From the NCBI GenBank assembly GCA_016710985.1, contig JADJTX010000006.1, positions 161,790 to 225,789 on the forward strand: a DNA stretch of 64,000 bases, given 5' to 3'. The notes beneath the pieces were generated by a model. It ran no database searches and had not been told where the DNA came from. It saw only the letters and a program-made list of their open reading frames with translations. This DNA comes from Ignavibacteria bacterium (lineage in GTDB: Bacteria; Bacteroidota; Ignavibacteria; Tepidaquicellales; Tepidaquicellaceae). This document shows positions 53,886 to 61,246 of this stretch, in pieces. A program made the translations under genes and the position numbers. Numbering within the stretch: position 1 is the stretch's first letter; the number at the start of each line of letters is the position of its first letter.

Positions 53886-54620
53886 TCAGTATTTCTTCTT
53901 TGATAGAGCAACATATTCCTGCGACTTGATCCCATATTTTCTTTTCACGTGCACCTTTGCTCTTCTGGCGCGGTCTCTTAGTCCGCCTTTATCCTCGAAG
54001 TAATGTATCATTCTGCTTCTCTCTGAAAGAAAAGAGCTTTCCTTTGAAGCATAATCCGCAAGTGAAGCGGTTGCCTGTGATTCCAGTGCTTCAAGCGCTG
54101 CGATCGTTATAGTGCTGTCAACTGGAACATAAAAGTCAAAGTTCTTCAGTAATTGTATCAGTGATCTGAAGTTCCCGAGCTTTGATTTATTGTCAAGCTC
54201 AGATACTGATATGAAATCCGGCTGAGGATCTCCCTGCTTCAGTGTTTTCATAATTTCTCTTTTGTGTGCAGAATGTTCGATTACGTTCTCACCGGTGATC
54301 ACTTTGACAATGTTATTCACCTGTCTGTACTGGTCTGAATCCTTTCCTTTTATTTCATCCATTTCAGCGCGGACGTTTCTTGATGTCTGAGTAACTTTCT
54401 TAAATACCGTACTCAAAGCCGTACCCGCGTTAAGGAACGCGCCTGATCTGTGTTTCAGCGGAGTAAGAGCTGTATCCACTTCCGCTATGAATGCCTCGTA
54501 ATTATCCGTCTTCAGATCTTCTGATGTCGGTGCATAAAGTGTGTAATCCTTTCTGAATGTAACGAGGTCTTTGCTGTTTTTTAATCGCGCTTCCAAAGAA
54601 GCGCTATTATTCTTTTTCAT
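53886..54620 (-). CDS. Orphan helical protein of 244 residues
   Basis: I do not recognise this protein. It is predicted mostly helical, with no signal peptide or membrane segment. It contains long charged helices (VTQTSRNVRAEMDEIKGKD, LEALESQATASLADYASKES) and a very basic C terminus (RRAKVHVKRKYGIKSQEYVA). A perfect terminator follows it. The next gene upstream is another orphan on the same strand. Its basic tail could bind nucleic acid or repeat DNA such as the nearby array, but nothing proves this. Confidence 0.6.
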   Translation of the reverse strand: MKKNNSASLEARLKNSKDLVTFRKDYTLYAPTSEDLKTDNYEAFIAEVDTALTPLKHRSGAFLNAGTALSTVFKKVTQTSRNVRAEMDEIKGKDSDQYRQVNNIVKVITGENVIEHSAHKREIMKTLKQGDPQPDFISVSELDNKSKLGNFRSLIQLLKNFDFYVPVDSTITIAALEALESQATASLADYASKESSFLSERSRMIHYFEDKGGLRDRARRAKVHVKRKYGIKSQEYVALSKKKY

Positions 54621-54654
54621 GATATTTTTTAATTTTATATAGTTCTTTTTAAAA

Positions 54655-54782
54655 TTGTTTATTTAGAAGATTTAATTTTAAATTAATAATTAAAAATTAA
54701 TAATTAATAATAGCTGCTTGTTAAATTGTGTTCGGGTTAATCTTGAAATTAATTATTAATTATTAATTATTAATTATTAATT
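54655..54782. repeat. (TTAATAA)/(TAATTAT) arrays flanking a short gap
   Basis: Heptamer arrays of A/T only (AATTAATAATTAAAAATTAATAA and then TAATTATTAATTATTAATTA) sit on both sides of a short segment. The second touches the stop codon of the next gene. Confidence 0.8.
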
Positions 54783-55125
54783 ACGGAGGTACTCCGCAAT
54801 AACGCTCGATCACGCCGTCAAAGGACTTTGTAAACTCCTTAAACTCAGCGTAAAAGATCCGCGGCTTGTCTTCATTTTCATATTGAGACAAGACAATTGC
54901 CATTACGTGCTGCGCGGAGGCGTTATTGAAAAAGATCATAATAACGAGGAGGGCTGCTGTTTCACTCCTGTTGATTTCGAATAGAAGTTGATTTGAATAA
55001 TGAAGATACGAATCTGCGTTTGTGATAAGTTCGGAAGGAAGAAGTAAGCTCAGGTTCTCGAGACTGCTTCTTCTTTTCTTCTTTAGCTTACCTTTCTCTG
55101 CGTTATTTGTTTTTTCGTATTTCAT
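54781..55125 (-). CDS. Orphan protein of 114 residues
   Basis: The N-terminal 20 residues are very basic (KGKLKKKRRSS). A mostly helical domain follows with ETAALLVIMIFFNNASAQHV in the middle and IERYCGVPP at the end. I recognise no family. It shares direction with the 244-residue orphan downstream. Confidence 0.5.
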   Translation of the reverse strand: MKYEKTNNAEKGKLKKKRRSSLENLSLLLPSELITNADSYLHYSNQLLFEINRSETAALLVIMIFFNNASAQHVMAIVLSQYENEDKPRIFYAEFKEFTKSFDGVIERYCGVPP

Positions 55126-55428
55126 TGATGCTTTAGTTTATCCCTTTTGTATATTTATACTCTGTAAATTTCATTTTGTTCCCCAAATTATTTTCTTAGA
55201 TAAATAAATATGCAAAAGGTTTAATGAGGTGCCTCAACCCTTAATAAAATATAGTTTGAGTTAGTATCTGTTTTGAAACAGAGAACCTTTGTGTCTTTGT
55301 GCCTTAGTGGTAAAAAACTTCAAAAGATTGTGGAATACTTAAGTTATCTGAATGGAATTTCAGCCCGTTTTTCAAAGCGCTGAGCCCGAACTTAAGAATT
55401 CTCTCTGTTTTTCAGGAAATGCTGAACC
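55126..55428. repeat. Noncoding gap with half phrase repeat
   Basis: The phrase ACAGAGAACCTTTGTGTCTTTGTGCCTTAGTGG occurs at 55275-55307, a single arm related to the inverted element at 58.0-58.17 kb. Otherwise nothing is seen before the 21-bp array. Confidence 0.5.
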
Positions 55429-55722
55429 GACATTTGGAAATGTTTGAGTGACATTTGGAAATGTTTGGGTGACATTTAGAAATGTTTGGGTGACATTTGG
55501 AAATGTTTGAGTGACATTTGGAAATGTTTGGGTGACATTTGGAAATGTTTGTGTGACATTTGGAAGTGTTTGAATGACATTGGGAAATGTTTGGGTGACA
55601 TTTGGAAATGTTTAGATGATATTTAGAAATGTTTGAATGACATTTGGAAGTGTTTGGGTGACATTTGGAAAATTTTGAGTGACATTTGGAAGCGTTTGGA
55701 TGCTAGTTAGAAATGTTTCTAT
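55429..55722. repeat. Fourteen exact 21-bp repeats each holding an ACATTT-GG-AAATGT dyad
   Basis: Fourteen consecutive units of exactly 21 bases have the consensus GACATTTGGAAATGTTTGGGT. Units differ only by substitutions; there is not one insertion or deletion across 294 bases. The core ACATTTGGAAATGT is a perfect 6-2-6 dyad, intact in about half of the units and nearly so in most others. With 21 bases per unit, two helical turns, all dyads face the same side of DNA. On the minus strand one frame reads a heptapeptide TQTFPNV per unit, broken by a single TAA in unit 9. So the array is either a binding-site array or a decayed repeat-protein gene. The orphan genes at 53886-55125 and the HigBA genes flank it. 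Confidence 0.9.
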
Positions 55723-55812
55723 AACCCTCCGAAACGAATTTATGATCTATGACTTTGCAGTATTTAAGTTTGGCAATGAAAATTAAACATCAATTCCTGA
55801 TATATATGTTTC

Positions 55813-55820
55813 TATCTTTG
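55813..55820 (+). promoter_or_regulatory. Candidate -7 element for higBA
   Basis: TATCTTTG fits TAnnTTTG and lies 42 bases before the leader ORF. The expected TTG upstream is not evident. Confidence 0.3.
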
Positions 55821-55861
55821 GAAACTTTCATTATATTAATTTTTAAGTGAAGAGGAGAATT

Positions 55862-55909
55862 ATGCGATATTTCAGGACTGAGTTTTTAACGGGAGTAAGA
55901 GTTTTATGA
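55862..55909 (+). CDS. Short leader ORF overlapping the toxin start
   Basis: ATG at 55862 begins a 15-codon frame (MRYFRTEFLTGVRVL) whose TGA stop overlaps the ATG of the toxin gene as ATGA. The best ribosome-binding site in the locus, GAGGAGA, is 5 bases before this ATG. The toxin itself has only a weaker GGGAG at about 12 bases. The arrangement suggests translational coupling of the toxin to the leader. Confidence 0.4.
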   Translation: MRYFRTEFLTGVRVL

Positions 55910-56196
55910 AAAGTATTGATTCAAAAGCCGTTAAAAAGATTTTATACAATATTGATCTGGCTGAACAAACAAATGATCCCCGGCTTTTCAAAAAACTAAA
56001 CAAAAATATCTGGGAATTCCGGAGTAAATATGGAAACTTACATTACAGATTACTGGCATTTTGGGATAAGTCAGGAAAAACTGATACACTTGTCATTGCA
56101 GCCCATGGAATTATAAAAAAAACTTCAAAAATATCCGTTAAAGAAATTGAGAAAGCTGAGAAAATAAGAGCAGTATATTTTTCTAACATTAAATAA
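55906..56196 (+). CDS. higB: HigB/RelE-superfamily toxin (Gp49-like)
   Basis: A 96-residue protein of the phage-derived Gp49/HigB group. YRLLAFWDKSGKTDTLVIAA and GIIKKTSKISVKEIEKAEK match the family, with basic and aromatic residues that cut mRNA on the ribosome. It is followed 5 bases later by an HTH protein, the normal toxin-first order of HigBA. GGGAG precedes the ATG. Confidence 0.85.
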   Translation: MKSIDSKAVKKILYNIDLAEQTNDPRLFKKLNKNIWEFRSKYGNLHYRLLAFWDKSGKTDTLVIAAHGIIKKTSKISVKEIEKAEKIRAVYFSNIK

Positions 56197-56201
56197 CTAT
56201 T

Positions 56202-56519
56202 ATGTCAAATTCAAAAATAATAAAGTTTACCTTAAATGAACTAAAGGATGAATTCATTGGCAAACCCGAAACAAAGGCAAGACAACAGTATGAATATAAA
56301 TTACAAATGGATGTTCTCGGACGACTGATAAAAAAAGCCAGGCTGATGAAACAACTGACTCAGGAAGAGCTGGGAAAACTGATCGGTGTAAAAAAAGCGC
56401 AGATCTCTAAACTTGAAAGCAGTGCAAACAGCGCTACGATTGATACTGTACTGAGAGTTTTCAATGCACTGGAAGCTGAAGTTTATTTTAATGTCAGGAT
56501 GGGTGACAGAAGTCTGTAG
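56202..56519 (+). CDS. higA: HigA-like XRE antitoxin
   Basis: A 105-residue protein with a C-terminal XRE helix-turn-helix (ARLMKQLTQEELGKLIGVKK and QISKLESSANSATIDTVLRV). The N-terminal part should bind the toxin. It would repress the operon through a nearby operator. Confidence 0.88.
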   Translation: MSNSKIIKFTLNELKDEFIGKPETKARQQYEYKLQMDVLGRLIKKARLMKQLTQEELGKLIGVKKAQISKLESSANSATIDTVLRVFNALEAEVYFNVRMGDRSL

Positions 56520-56892
56520 ATAAAATCATAATATACAAAGAACTTAACATTGCAGGTTTGTTGAGAAAATTCTATTTCACATTGAATGTACAGATCAGAA
56601 AAATCAATTTGATATACTATAGTTTTGAAACATGAGGTCGGAGTTTTAATTTTAAGCAAAAGGTAAAATTTTCCTGAAAATAGAACATAACATATAGAGA
56701 CTTAAATATTTGCTGTCGTTATACAAAATTACAGCAAGTGAGCTACTTTCAATGATTATTGAAGGTTTAAAGAACCTATTACTCAAAATGAAATTTTTTC
56801 TGAAGAGATTAATCTGTCTCACTTAAAAAGAATAGATAAGATATTCAAAAAAAAAAATTAATAAAGTGGTTTGAAAAAAAATTTAACATCAA
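56520..56892 (+). pseudogene. Gap with probable remnant of an upstream gene
   Basis: No intact gene is present. Near 56770-56895, one frame reads FKEPITQNEIFSEEINLSHL and then a basic tail ending KKFNIK, with TGA overlapping the start of the next gene as ATGA. A frame with KHEVGVLILSK occurs near 56625-56665. This suggests a decayed or error-ridden gene that was once coupled to the gene at 56893. Confidence 0.35.
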
Positions 56893-57212
56893 ATGAACGA
56901 AGAAAAAGATTTTATTATTGAGAAAATAAAAGAAATAATTTGCCAATTCTCAAATGTCAGGATTGAATATGAATATAATGAAGAATCATTAATTCACTTC
57001 ATCAAAGTGGAGCCGCTTGAAATTTATGAAACCAAAGATTTCAAAAAATGTGCGGTGAGATATTATTTGAATATATTAACAAATACACTGGCTCCATTTG
57101 CTTCCTATCAGAAAATGATTCCATAATGCTGGACAAACCGGAAGTATTCATTAACCCGGGAAAGATCATGAAACATAACGGCGATTATGAGGTCAGGTAT
57201 TTCACCAATTAA
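56893..57212 (+). pseudogene. Small orphan gene with one frameshift
   Basis: The first frame gives MNEEKDFIIEKIKEI, then IHFIKVEPLEIYETKDFKKC, and runs to a stop at 57126. A shift near 57050 joins it to EILFEYINKYTGSICFLSEN and DKPEVFINPGKIMKHNGDYE, ending at TAA 57210-57212. The joined protein is about 106 residues and looks like a single small cytoplasmic domain. I do not know the family; small acidic proteins in such strings are often immunity proteins. Confidence 0.5.
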
Positions 57213-57346
57213 TCTACCACCATTTAAATTTGTGAATTTTGGAAAAAATATTTAAAAGAAAAATTGGAAGATTTAGATAAGTAATCATATCCTTACTTCT
57301 TTATATTTAAATTCGATATCAAAGTTTTTACTTCGATTAACAACCG

Positions 57347-57913
57347 CTATTTCACCCCATACTGATTCACCACCACCCCGCACTCAAACTCAATTGACTT
57401 TTCCAGATTAAAATTTATACTGTTATCTATTCCCCCGAAGATCGTCAGACCTTTGCCAATTGCGGCAGGGTTTATGAAAAGATAATACTCATCAATTAAA
57501 TTTTCTTTGACCAGGTTAGAAACAAAGTTAGCGCCGCCATAGACGATAATGTCTTTTCCGTCTTGCTCTTTCAGCTTTTTGATCTCGGTTTTAAGATCAC
57601 CTTTTGCGAGTGTTGTATTTGCCCAGTCTGATTTGTCGAGAGTCTTTGTGAAGACAATTTTCGGAGTTTCAATCATTATTTTTGCAAAGGCGTATCCCTC
57701 GTCGTCGGGTTTGGTTGAAACATTTGTCCAGTGAGAAACAAACCCGTCAGTCATTTTTCGTCCAAGTATGATCGTTCCGATAGTATCCGTCAGATCACTT
57801 ACATATTTTTTTATTTTGTCGTCCCAATCCCATGTCATAAAGTCAAGCTCACCTTTTGGTCCTCCGACAAATCCGTCCACTGACATCTGGACCTGTAATT
57901 TTAGTTTTCTCAT
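57347..57913 (-). CDS. RibD C-terminal/dihydrofolate reductase-like protein
   Basis: A protein of about 188 residues from the ATG at 57911-57913. The 26 codons upstream of it in frame look noncoding. KLQVQMSVDGFVGGPKGELD, TIILGRKMTDGFVSHW, KDIIVYGGANFVSNLVKENL and DEYYLFINPAAIGKG are the NADPH-dependent RibD-C/DHFR fold blocks of YwjB/YyaP-like reductases. Substrate unknown. Confidence 0.88.
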   Translation of the reverse strand: MRKLKLQVQMSVDGFVGGPKGELDFMTWDWDDKIKKYVSDLTDTIGTIILGRKMTDGFVSHWTNVSTKPDDEGYAFAKIMIETPKIVFTKTLDKSDWANTTLAKGDLKTEIKKLKEQDGKDIIVYGGANFVSNLVKENLIDEYYLFINPAAIGKGLTIFGGIDNSINFNLEKSIEFECGVVVNQYGVK

Positions 57914-57998
57914 TATTATTTTTTTTAATTTAAGTAAATAGAAACTTCTGAAAAACCCATGTGTCATCCCTTTATACAGAGTCTTTGTCAAAACCTTT

Positions 57999-58169
57999 TA
58001 CCACAAAGGCACAGAGCACACAGAGGGGCACAGAGATTTACTTTTTTTATTACTGTTTGATCAATTGAGCAATATAATATTCATAATTCTTTAATTATAA
58101 AAAAATTAAAAAATTAAAGTAGTTTAATTTTTCTCTGTGGAACTCTGTGTACTCTGAGTCTCTGTGGTA
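57999..58169. repeat. Inverted repeat with TACCACAAAGGCACAGAG arms
   Basis: The left arm (57999-58036) and the right arm (58132-58169) are about 38 bases each and about three-quarters complementary. The right arm forms the last codons of the VOC gene. Phrases of this type (CTCTGTGTACTCTGAGTCTC) are known dispersed sequences in many unrelated genomes. Confidence 0.8.
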
Positions 58170-58563
58170 ATTTTTAGTTTTGAGACAGAATCATGCCAGG
58201 TATTGAATTGTTCCCCTTCAGCTGCTTTCTCTAATTCTGCGATATCGAGTTTTTTCATCTTAAGCAAAGCTTCCATTACTCTCTTAGATCTGGCAGGATC
58301 TTTGTCGCTCATCAGTTTTTCCAAACCTGCGGGCACAACCTGCCAGGAAAGTCCGTACTTATCTTTAAGCCATCCGCACATGCTTTCCTGTCCGCCGTCT
58401 GCCGTAAGTTTTCCCAGTAATAGTCAACTTCCTTCTGCGTATCACAATTTATGACAAGTGAGACCGCCTCGGTGAATTTGAAAAGCGGTCCGCCGTTCAG
58501 CGCGAGAAATTCTCTGCCTTCAATCTCGAATGCCATAGTTAATACCGAGCCTGCCTGGTTTTC
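58124..58563 (-). pseudogene. VOC/PhnB-like protein, 5'-truncated and frameshifted
   Basis: The segments QAGSVLT, AFEIEGREFLALNGGPLFKF and EVDYYWENL (one frame) join after a one-base loss near 58405-58412 to SMCGWLKDKYGLSWQVVPAG and ARSKRVMEALLKMKKLDIAE (next frame). These are the conserved parts of PhnB-type glyoxalase/bleomycin-resistance-fold proteins. The first 45 or so residues of the family are not found upstream. The last residues (TTETQSTQSSTEKN) are translated inverted repeat. It is probably nonfunctional as given. Confidence 0.75.
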
Positions 58564-58675
58564 CCTGAAACAGCCGCACTCGCTTAAGTAAAGTTCTTGA
58601 TTTTGCGTCTTACAAAAATAGTAATCTTAAATTAAATGAACAGAGTGCATTTACGACAATAAGAGGGGGGATTAT

Positions 58676-58722
58676 TACAATTTCAAATTACAAATTACAA
58701 ATTACAAATTACAAATTACAGA
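58676..58722. repeat. Octamer array (AATTACAA)n
   Basis: Five octamers lie in the 365-base gap between the VOC remnant and the next gene. It is the complement of the TTTGTAAT array at 47.1 kb. Confidence 0.85.
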
Positions 58723-58805
58723 TGCAAGTCTAGCTTGTTTAAAATTACAGAAATTTAAAGATTTATAATCGAAGGATGGATTAATATAGCCAAAATATAA
58801 TAGAC

Positions 58806-58895
58806 ACACCTTGAAGGGGTGAAATTATGTCATCCCTTCGGGATTTTCTGAATTTTGTTTTTCTTTTCTATAAAAATGTTACCACTTCGGGGTTA
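58806..58895. repeat. Small hairpin repeat with CCCTTCGGGA
   Basis: AAGGGGTGAAATTATGTCATCCCTTCGGGATTTTCTG and then ATGTTACCACTTCGGGGTTA form small TTCG-loop hairpins. They resemble the CCCTTCGGGG-type dispersed repeats of Bacteroidetes. No gene is present. Confidence 0.5.
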
Positions 58896-58928
58896 ATTGA
58901 TTTACATTGCGAAAACGTTCTAATCAAT

Positions 58929-59219
58929 TCATGTTTTACGCCAGTGAATGTAATGAAGTACCATAATAGCTGCAGGAATAATAATAACTTCAATTGCTTT
59001 TGGCAATAAATAAAAGATCATCATAATTAAAGTAAAGAATGTTCCAATGTCAGCAAGGAAAATAGCTAAATTAGATGATGGAAATACATATAACAAACAT
59101 GCTGAAAGTACTGCAAACAATAAATAAGAGAGTAAGACAAGTTTCCACTTAATGACACTTTTCGCTTTTTCAATAGGCTTACCAGTTTTATCCTGTATAA
59201 TTTCCATTTCAAATTTCAT
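58929..59219 (-). CDS. Small membrane protein
   Basis: A 96-residue protein with three hydrophobic helices (WKLVLLSYLLFAVLSACLLY, FLADIGTFFTLIMMIFYLL, AIEVIIIPAAIMVLHYI). It has a short charged N terminus with DKTGKPIEKAKS. Family unknown. Confidence 0.5.
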   Translation of the reverse strand: MKFEMEIIQDKTGKPIEKAKSVIKWKLVLLSYLLFAVLSACLLYVFPSSNLAIFLADIGTFFTLIMMIFYLLPKAIEVIIIPAAIMVLHYIHWRKT

Positions 59220-59286
59220 TTAATTCTATTTGATATCATTCCTACTGACGGTGACGGAGGTAATATTACGAGTCTTTACTTTATTA

Positions 59287-59850
59287 TTATTCATCAGGAA
59301 TCAAACCTGTAGTAAACCCGCTATTCTTTTCCCATTCCTTCACACTTTTCATTTTCTTTTTTCCAAGAAATTCTCCTGTCCATGGATTAAAGTAATAAAC
59401 ATGGTATTTGTATTCAATTCTTGAACGTCCATTCTCATCAATGTTTTTTATTTCATTTACAAACTCTGTGATATAATATTTAAACTCACCATTATAAAAC
59501 TCGGGTTTGTTAAAACTTTCCCATGTCAAAAATTCTGCAATCTTTTCAGATCCGGAATTTATTAATCCGTTGTTTCTTGCAGTTTCAATGGCTTTTGCTT
59601 TGTTGATTTGAAAAGTCTTATATCCGGATGGTATTCTTTCAAATCCGAAGTTGTTACTAAAGCCTTCATTAGGTACGTAATCACCATTTACGTCAAGCTC
59701 GATTCCGATCATTTTCTCATACCAATCGGAGGAATCAAGTCTTACACTATATTTAAATATAAATTCTGTTGGTTTTCTTTCCATTGGTTCAGTCCAGCTG
59801 CCTACATAGCCCTCATCATCATAAGCATTGCACTCAAAATCAAAATGCAA
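59287..59850 (-). CDS. Orphan protein, 5' end uncertain
   Basis: A frame of 187 codons that begins with TTG directly after a TAA, so the true start is probably lost by a frameshift. Blocks such as PTEFIFKYSVRLDSSDWYEK, AKAIETARNNGLI and YYFNPWTGEFLGKKKMKSV suggest a PepSY-like or small beta-rich secreted domain. Just upstream another frame reads a hydrophobic stretch (NCILILSAMLMMRAM), perhaps the missing signal peptide. Confidence 0.5.
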   Translation of the reverse strand: MHFDFECNAYDDEGYVGSWTEPMERKPTEFIFKYSVRLDSSDWYEKMIGIELDVNGDYVPNEGFSNNFGFERIPSGYKTFQINKAKAIETARNNGLINSGSEKIAEFLTWESFNKPEFYNGEFKYYITEFVNEIKNIDENGRSRIEYKYHVYYFNPWTGEFLGKKKMKSVKEWEKNSGFTTGLIPDE

Positions 59851-59900
59851 TTATTCTCAAAAAACTCCCTGCTGTAAGTAGTGATGATTAAACTGTCGCT

Positions 59901-60273
59901 CTAATTTTTCATTTTTTCCAGGAGGTCATGATACTGGCTAAGAGACTTATTAACATAACAGGTTTTCTCATCATAATTCCATCTGTATAATAACTCCCCA
60001 TCACTTGTATATTCTTCCCATGTTCCCAAATATTTATCACTTTTTAGTCTCCATCCCTGAGTATTAATTTGCGATGTGTCCTTAATAAATCTTACACTAT
60101 ACCAGATGGAATCTTTGTTTTTATAAGTCTCCTCATAAACTTTGTATTCAGAATTTATGATGATTTCTATATCGGAAGAATCCGTACTTATTTTTTCACG
60201 GGAAAATTGTGAATAAACATTACTGTCAAAAAAAATTATTATAATACAAATAGAATTGAACGGTTGTTCTCAT
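59901..60273 (-). pseudogene. Small exported orphan with frameshift near the start
   Basis: A frame with no stop runs from about 60255 to TAG at 59901 and reads SICIIIIFFDSNVYSQF (a likely signal peptide), SIWYSVRFIKDTSQINTQGW and KYLGTWEEYTSDGELLYRWN, ending LLEKMKN. The ATG at 60271-60273 (MRTTV) is in another frame, so an indel lies near 60255. Coding quality is good despite this. Confidence 0.5.
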
Positions 60274-60412
60274 TTTTAAATGTTGTTATTTAATAAGGCA
60301 TGGTACCTTTGAAAAATTAATTTAACCTCTATCCTTAAATGATGAAATCTGATAAGAAACATACAAAGGCGATTTCCTTACAATTTATGATTAAAGCCGT
60401 CGATTTTCAAAT

Positions 60413-60778
60413 TTATTTTCCATTAAACAAATCTATCTTCCATTCATAATCCGATATCCCCATTTCTTTCATTGGTTTTTGCTGCATGTAGATATCACTG
60501 ATGCTCATTACATCAAGATAACCATCTTCGTCACAGTAAATATGAAAAGAGGATACATTGGTGAAAACTACTGTGCATGGAGCTATCCAATAGGCAAAAT
60601 GCGTTGAGGGAGGAACAGGTGGTATCCATGCAAAAATATAATCTATATCTAATAGTAAATCAGATTCCTGATCACCTTTATTTTCAATTGCCCAGCCATG
60701 TAAACAAGCATCATGCCATCGCATATCCCAAAAATCCTGCTCCGTCCAGATTGATTTCTCAAGCATTAAATTTTCCAT
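60413..60778 (-). CDS. Conserved-looking small protein with WHDACLHG motif
   Basis: A 121-residue protein. DFWDMRWHDACLHGWAIE, LLLDIDYIFAWIPP and YWIAPCTVVFTNVSSFHI have the rhythm of a known small alpha/beta family of unknown function in Bacteroidetes and others. No signal peptide. It may be an immunity-type or carbohydrate-binding protein; I cannot tell. Confidence 0.6.
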   Translation of the reverse strand: MENLMLEKSIWTEQDFWDMRWHDACLHGWAIENKGDQESDLLLDIDYIFAWIPPVPPSTHFAYWIAPCTVVFTNVSSFHIYCDEDGYLDVMSISDIYMQQKPMKEMGISDYEWKIDLFNGK

Positions 60779-60846
60779 GGTTGTTTTTTTAAATATTCAA
60801 CAATTATAAACAGGTGTGTAGTATTCTCATGAAAAGTTTCTAAAAC

Positions 60847-61096
60847 TCATTTCAAATTCAAGTACGAAAACAACTTCTCAGCAAAGTCAGCAAGATAATT
60901 ATCTGTATCGAACTTGTATTCGCTATCTGCATATTGTATCGAAAGTCCATAAGTAAATCCTGTCTCAGCTTTCTGGGTAACAAGAAAACGAGATCAAATC
61001 TGCTTTGATTAAGGTCTTTCTCGGTGGGATCTGAAGTTTATTCTTGAATCCGTCACGACTATCAAAAACATTTAATAAGTAATTTTTGTAATTCAT
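60847..61096 (-). pseudogene. Small orphan with frameshifts
   Basis: ATG at 61094-61096 starts MNYKNYLLNVFDSRDGFKNK. One or two missing bases near 60980-61010 join it to RFDLVFLVTQKAETGFTYGL and the end DNYLADFAEKLFSYLNLK, with TGA at 60847-60849. The conceptual protein is about 83 residues and unknown. Confidence 0.45.
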
Positions 61097-61112
61097 TGTT
61101 TGATCCTCTCTT

Positions 61113-61209
61113 TGATTACACGGATTTTACAGATGCAAACCTAACACGGTTTAGCTATTTTGACTCCTAAGGTTAATCAAAGACAGATTCTGTGTATATC
61201 TGTGTAATC
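61113..61209. repeat. Inverted phrase repeat GATTACACGGATTTTACAGA
   Basis: The left arm (61113-61134) and the right arm TCTGTGTATATCTGTGTAATC (61189-61209) are imperfect complements around a 55-base core. Confidence 0.7.
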
Positions 61210-61246
61210 TGTGAGAGGAATTCTTCTATTTATATCAGGATTAATC

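Noticed and set aside
55429..55722. Possible CRISPR array
   Set aside because: The units are directly adjacent with no spacers, and no cas genes are present.
57914..57991. 26-residue N-terminal extension of the DHFR-like protein
   Set aside because: The ATG at 57911-57913 gives the normal family start, and the upstream codons look noncoding.
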